A program made the position numbers and the translations under genes. Positions 63,049 through 64,000 of a DNA stretch of 64,000 nt are shown here, piece after piece (the stretch's first letter is position 1; every line of letters starts with the position of its first letter). The notes under the pieces are model-generated. The model was not told the DNA's origin. It ran no database searches and saw only the letters and a program-made list of their open reading frames with translations. The stretch comes from Acidipila rosea (GTDB lineage: Bacteria; Acidobacteriota; Terriglobia; Terriglobales; Acidobacteriaceae), in the NCBI RefSeq assembly GCF_004339725.1, contig NZ_SMGK01000002.1:682001-746000 (forward strand). Reading direction: 5' to 3'.

Positions 63049-64000
63049 TCAGAACTTCCGCAGCTCCCCGATCGCCTTCACGATATCTTCCGGCTGCGGC
63101 AGGATCGCATCCTCCAGCAGCGGTTGATAGGCAACGAACGTATCCATCGCCGCCACTCTCTTCACAGGCGCGTCGAGATACTCAAACAACTCATCGGCAA
63201 TACGCGCCGCAATCTCCGCACCGTAGCCCCAGCTCAGCATGTCCTCATGCGCAATGATGACGCGGCTGGTCTTCTTCACTGACTCGGCAATCGCCTCCCA
63301 GTCATAGGGGCTCAGCGTCCGCAGGTCGATCACCTCGGTCTCGATCCCCATCTCGCGCTGCGCCCGCTGCGCCGCCTGCAGCGCGCGCGGCACCACCGCG
63401 CCGTAGGTGATCAGCGTCAGGTCCTTGCCCTCCCGCACCGTCTTCGCCTTGCCAAAGGGAATCGCATACTCCGGCCCCGGATAAACCGCCCGTCCGAACG
63501 TCTCGCGATACAGCCGCTTGTGTTCGAGAAACAGCACCGGGTCGTCGCACCGGATCGCTGTACGCAGCAGCCCGTTCGCGTCGAGCGCATTCGAGGGAAA
63601 CACCACGCGAATCCCAGGCGTGTGCGTAAAGATGCTCTCCCCTGACTGCGAGTGATACACCGAGCCGCCCGTCAGGTAGCCGCCGATCGCCACGCGAATC
63701 ACCGCCGGGCAGGAATAGCTCCCGTTCGACCGCCAGCGCATCAGGCTCAACTCATTCCGCATCTGGTGCACTGCAGGCCAGATGTAGTCGAAGAACTGTA
63801 TCTCCACCACCGGCTTCATCCCGCGCACGGCATAGCCCACCGCGCGGCCCACGATGTTCGCCTCCGCCAGCGGCGAGTTGAAGACGCGGTCCGATCCGAA
63901 CTCCTTCTGCAGCCCGGCCGTCAGCTTGAAGACGCCGCCCTTGCCCTTCACCGCGCCCGACTTCAGATACTCCTCGCGGCTGCAGTCCGCCACATCTTCG
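63049..64000 (-). CDS. 2-oxoacid dehydrogenase E1, beta-subunit domain, 5' end missing
   Basis: Thiamine-dependent decarboxylating component of a branched-chain 2-oxoacid or pyruvate dehydrogenase complex. The visible part is the beta-type domain: [59 protein letters not shown] and [20 protein letters not shown], then the C-terminal transketolase-like domain ([20 protein letters not shown]). The frame is still open at the window edge, with residues EDV encoded beyond the apparent GTG, so the gene continues. It could be a fused alpha-beta chain. Convergent with the DUF2264 gene. Confidence 0.88.
   Translation of the reverse strand, partial: EDVADCSREEYLKSGAVKGKGGVFKLTAGLQKEFGSDRVFNSPLAEANIVGRAVGYAVRGMKPVVEIQFFDYIWPAVHQMRNELSLMRWRSNGSYSCPAVIRVAIGGYLTGGSVYHSQSGESIFTHTPGIRVVFPSNALDANGLLRTAIRCDDPVLFLEHKRLYRETFGRAVYPGPEYAIPFGKAKTVREGKDLTLITYGAVVPRALQAAQRAQREMGIETEVIDLRTLSPYDWEAIAESVKKTSRVIIAHEDMLSWGYGAEIAARIADELFEYLDAPVKRVAAMDTFVAYQPLLEDAILPQPEDIVKAIGELRKF

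Noticed and set aside
1..64000. CRISPR arrays, tRNA or rRNA genes, insertion sequences
   Set aside because: I saw no regularly spaced repeats, cloverleaf or rRNA-like sequence, transposase or terminal inverted repeats in the window.

Overview
The window is a high-GC bacterial chromosome segment that looks like Acidobacteriota, class Terriglobia (Acidobacteriaceae-like). The signs are two Oar-type TonB-dependent receptors with an N-terminal carboxypeptidase-regulatory-like domain, a VWFA protein of the acidobacterial type, a sedolisin carrying Ig-like repeats, a CRTAC1/UnbV-type repeat protein, zinc-ribbon XRE regulators and many Tat-exported carbohydrate enzymes. No rRNA, tRNA, CRISPR array, insertion sequence or phage gene is visible. 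Both window edges cut genes: a sedolisin on the left and a 2-oxoacid dehydrogenase on the right.

Layout. 1-5.2 kb: end of the sedolisin, then a taurine/nitrate-type ABC importer (fused permease plus ATPase with C-terminal regulatory domain) without a binding protein. 5.3-10.2 kb: receiver-only response regulator, recR, a small secreted protein, glutaryl-CoA dehydrogenase, a GH8 oligoxylanase and an Hsp15-like S4 protein. 10.2-16.6 kb: a five-gene tripartite ABC-2 drug exporter operon (TolC, HlyD, dual ATPase, two permeases). 16.7-23.8 kb: a metal-resistance block with OsmC, ArsR-Acr3 facing ArsM-ArsC, then a copper set (small Cys/His-rich protein, two-domain multicopper oxidase, TolC-like channel). 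23.9-28.7 kb: an Oar-like receptor whose signal peptide is broken by an in-frame TGA, and a VWFA protein. 28.8-34.7 kb: a housekeeping run, cdsA-dxr-rseP-TPR-HhH glycosylase-rdgB and two small genes. 34.7-42.0 kb: a minus-strand group of SufT-like protein, polyprenyl synthase, PTPS-related membrane protein, penicillin acylase, aldo/keto reductase and CPBP protease. 42.2-44.4 kb: DHH phosphoesterase and GH130. 44.4-48.3 kb: a leucine/acyl-CoA degradation cluster. 48.3-53 kb: acetamidase, HD protein, XRE regulator and CRTAC1 protein. 53-63 kb: a glycan-utilisation locus with Tat-exported GH79, ROK regulator, Oar-like receptor, and Tat-exported TIM-barrel, Gfo/Idh/MocA and DUF2264 proteins. 63-64 kb: a 2-oxoacid dehydrogenase beta domain.

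The strongest observations are the TGA inside an otherwise intact receptor gene, GntR/FadR-like palindromes upstream of that gene, a perfect CRP-type palindrome between the exporter and osmC, interleaved ars promoters with a probably leaderless arsR, a two-domain multicopper oxidase with a long Met-rich tail, and a Tat-dependent sugar-processing module that could work by periplasmic oxidation rather than simple hydrolysis.
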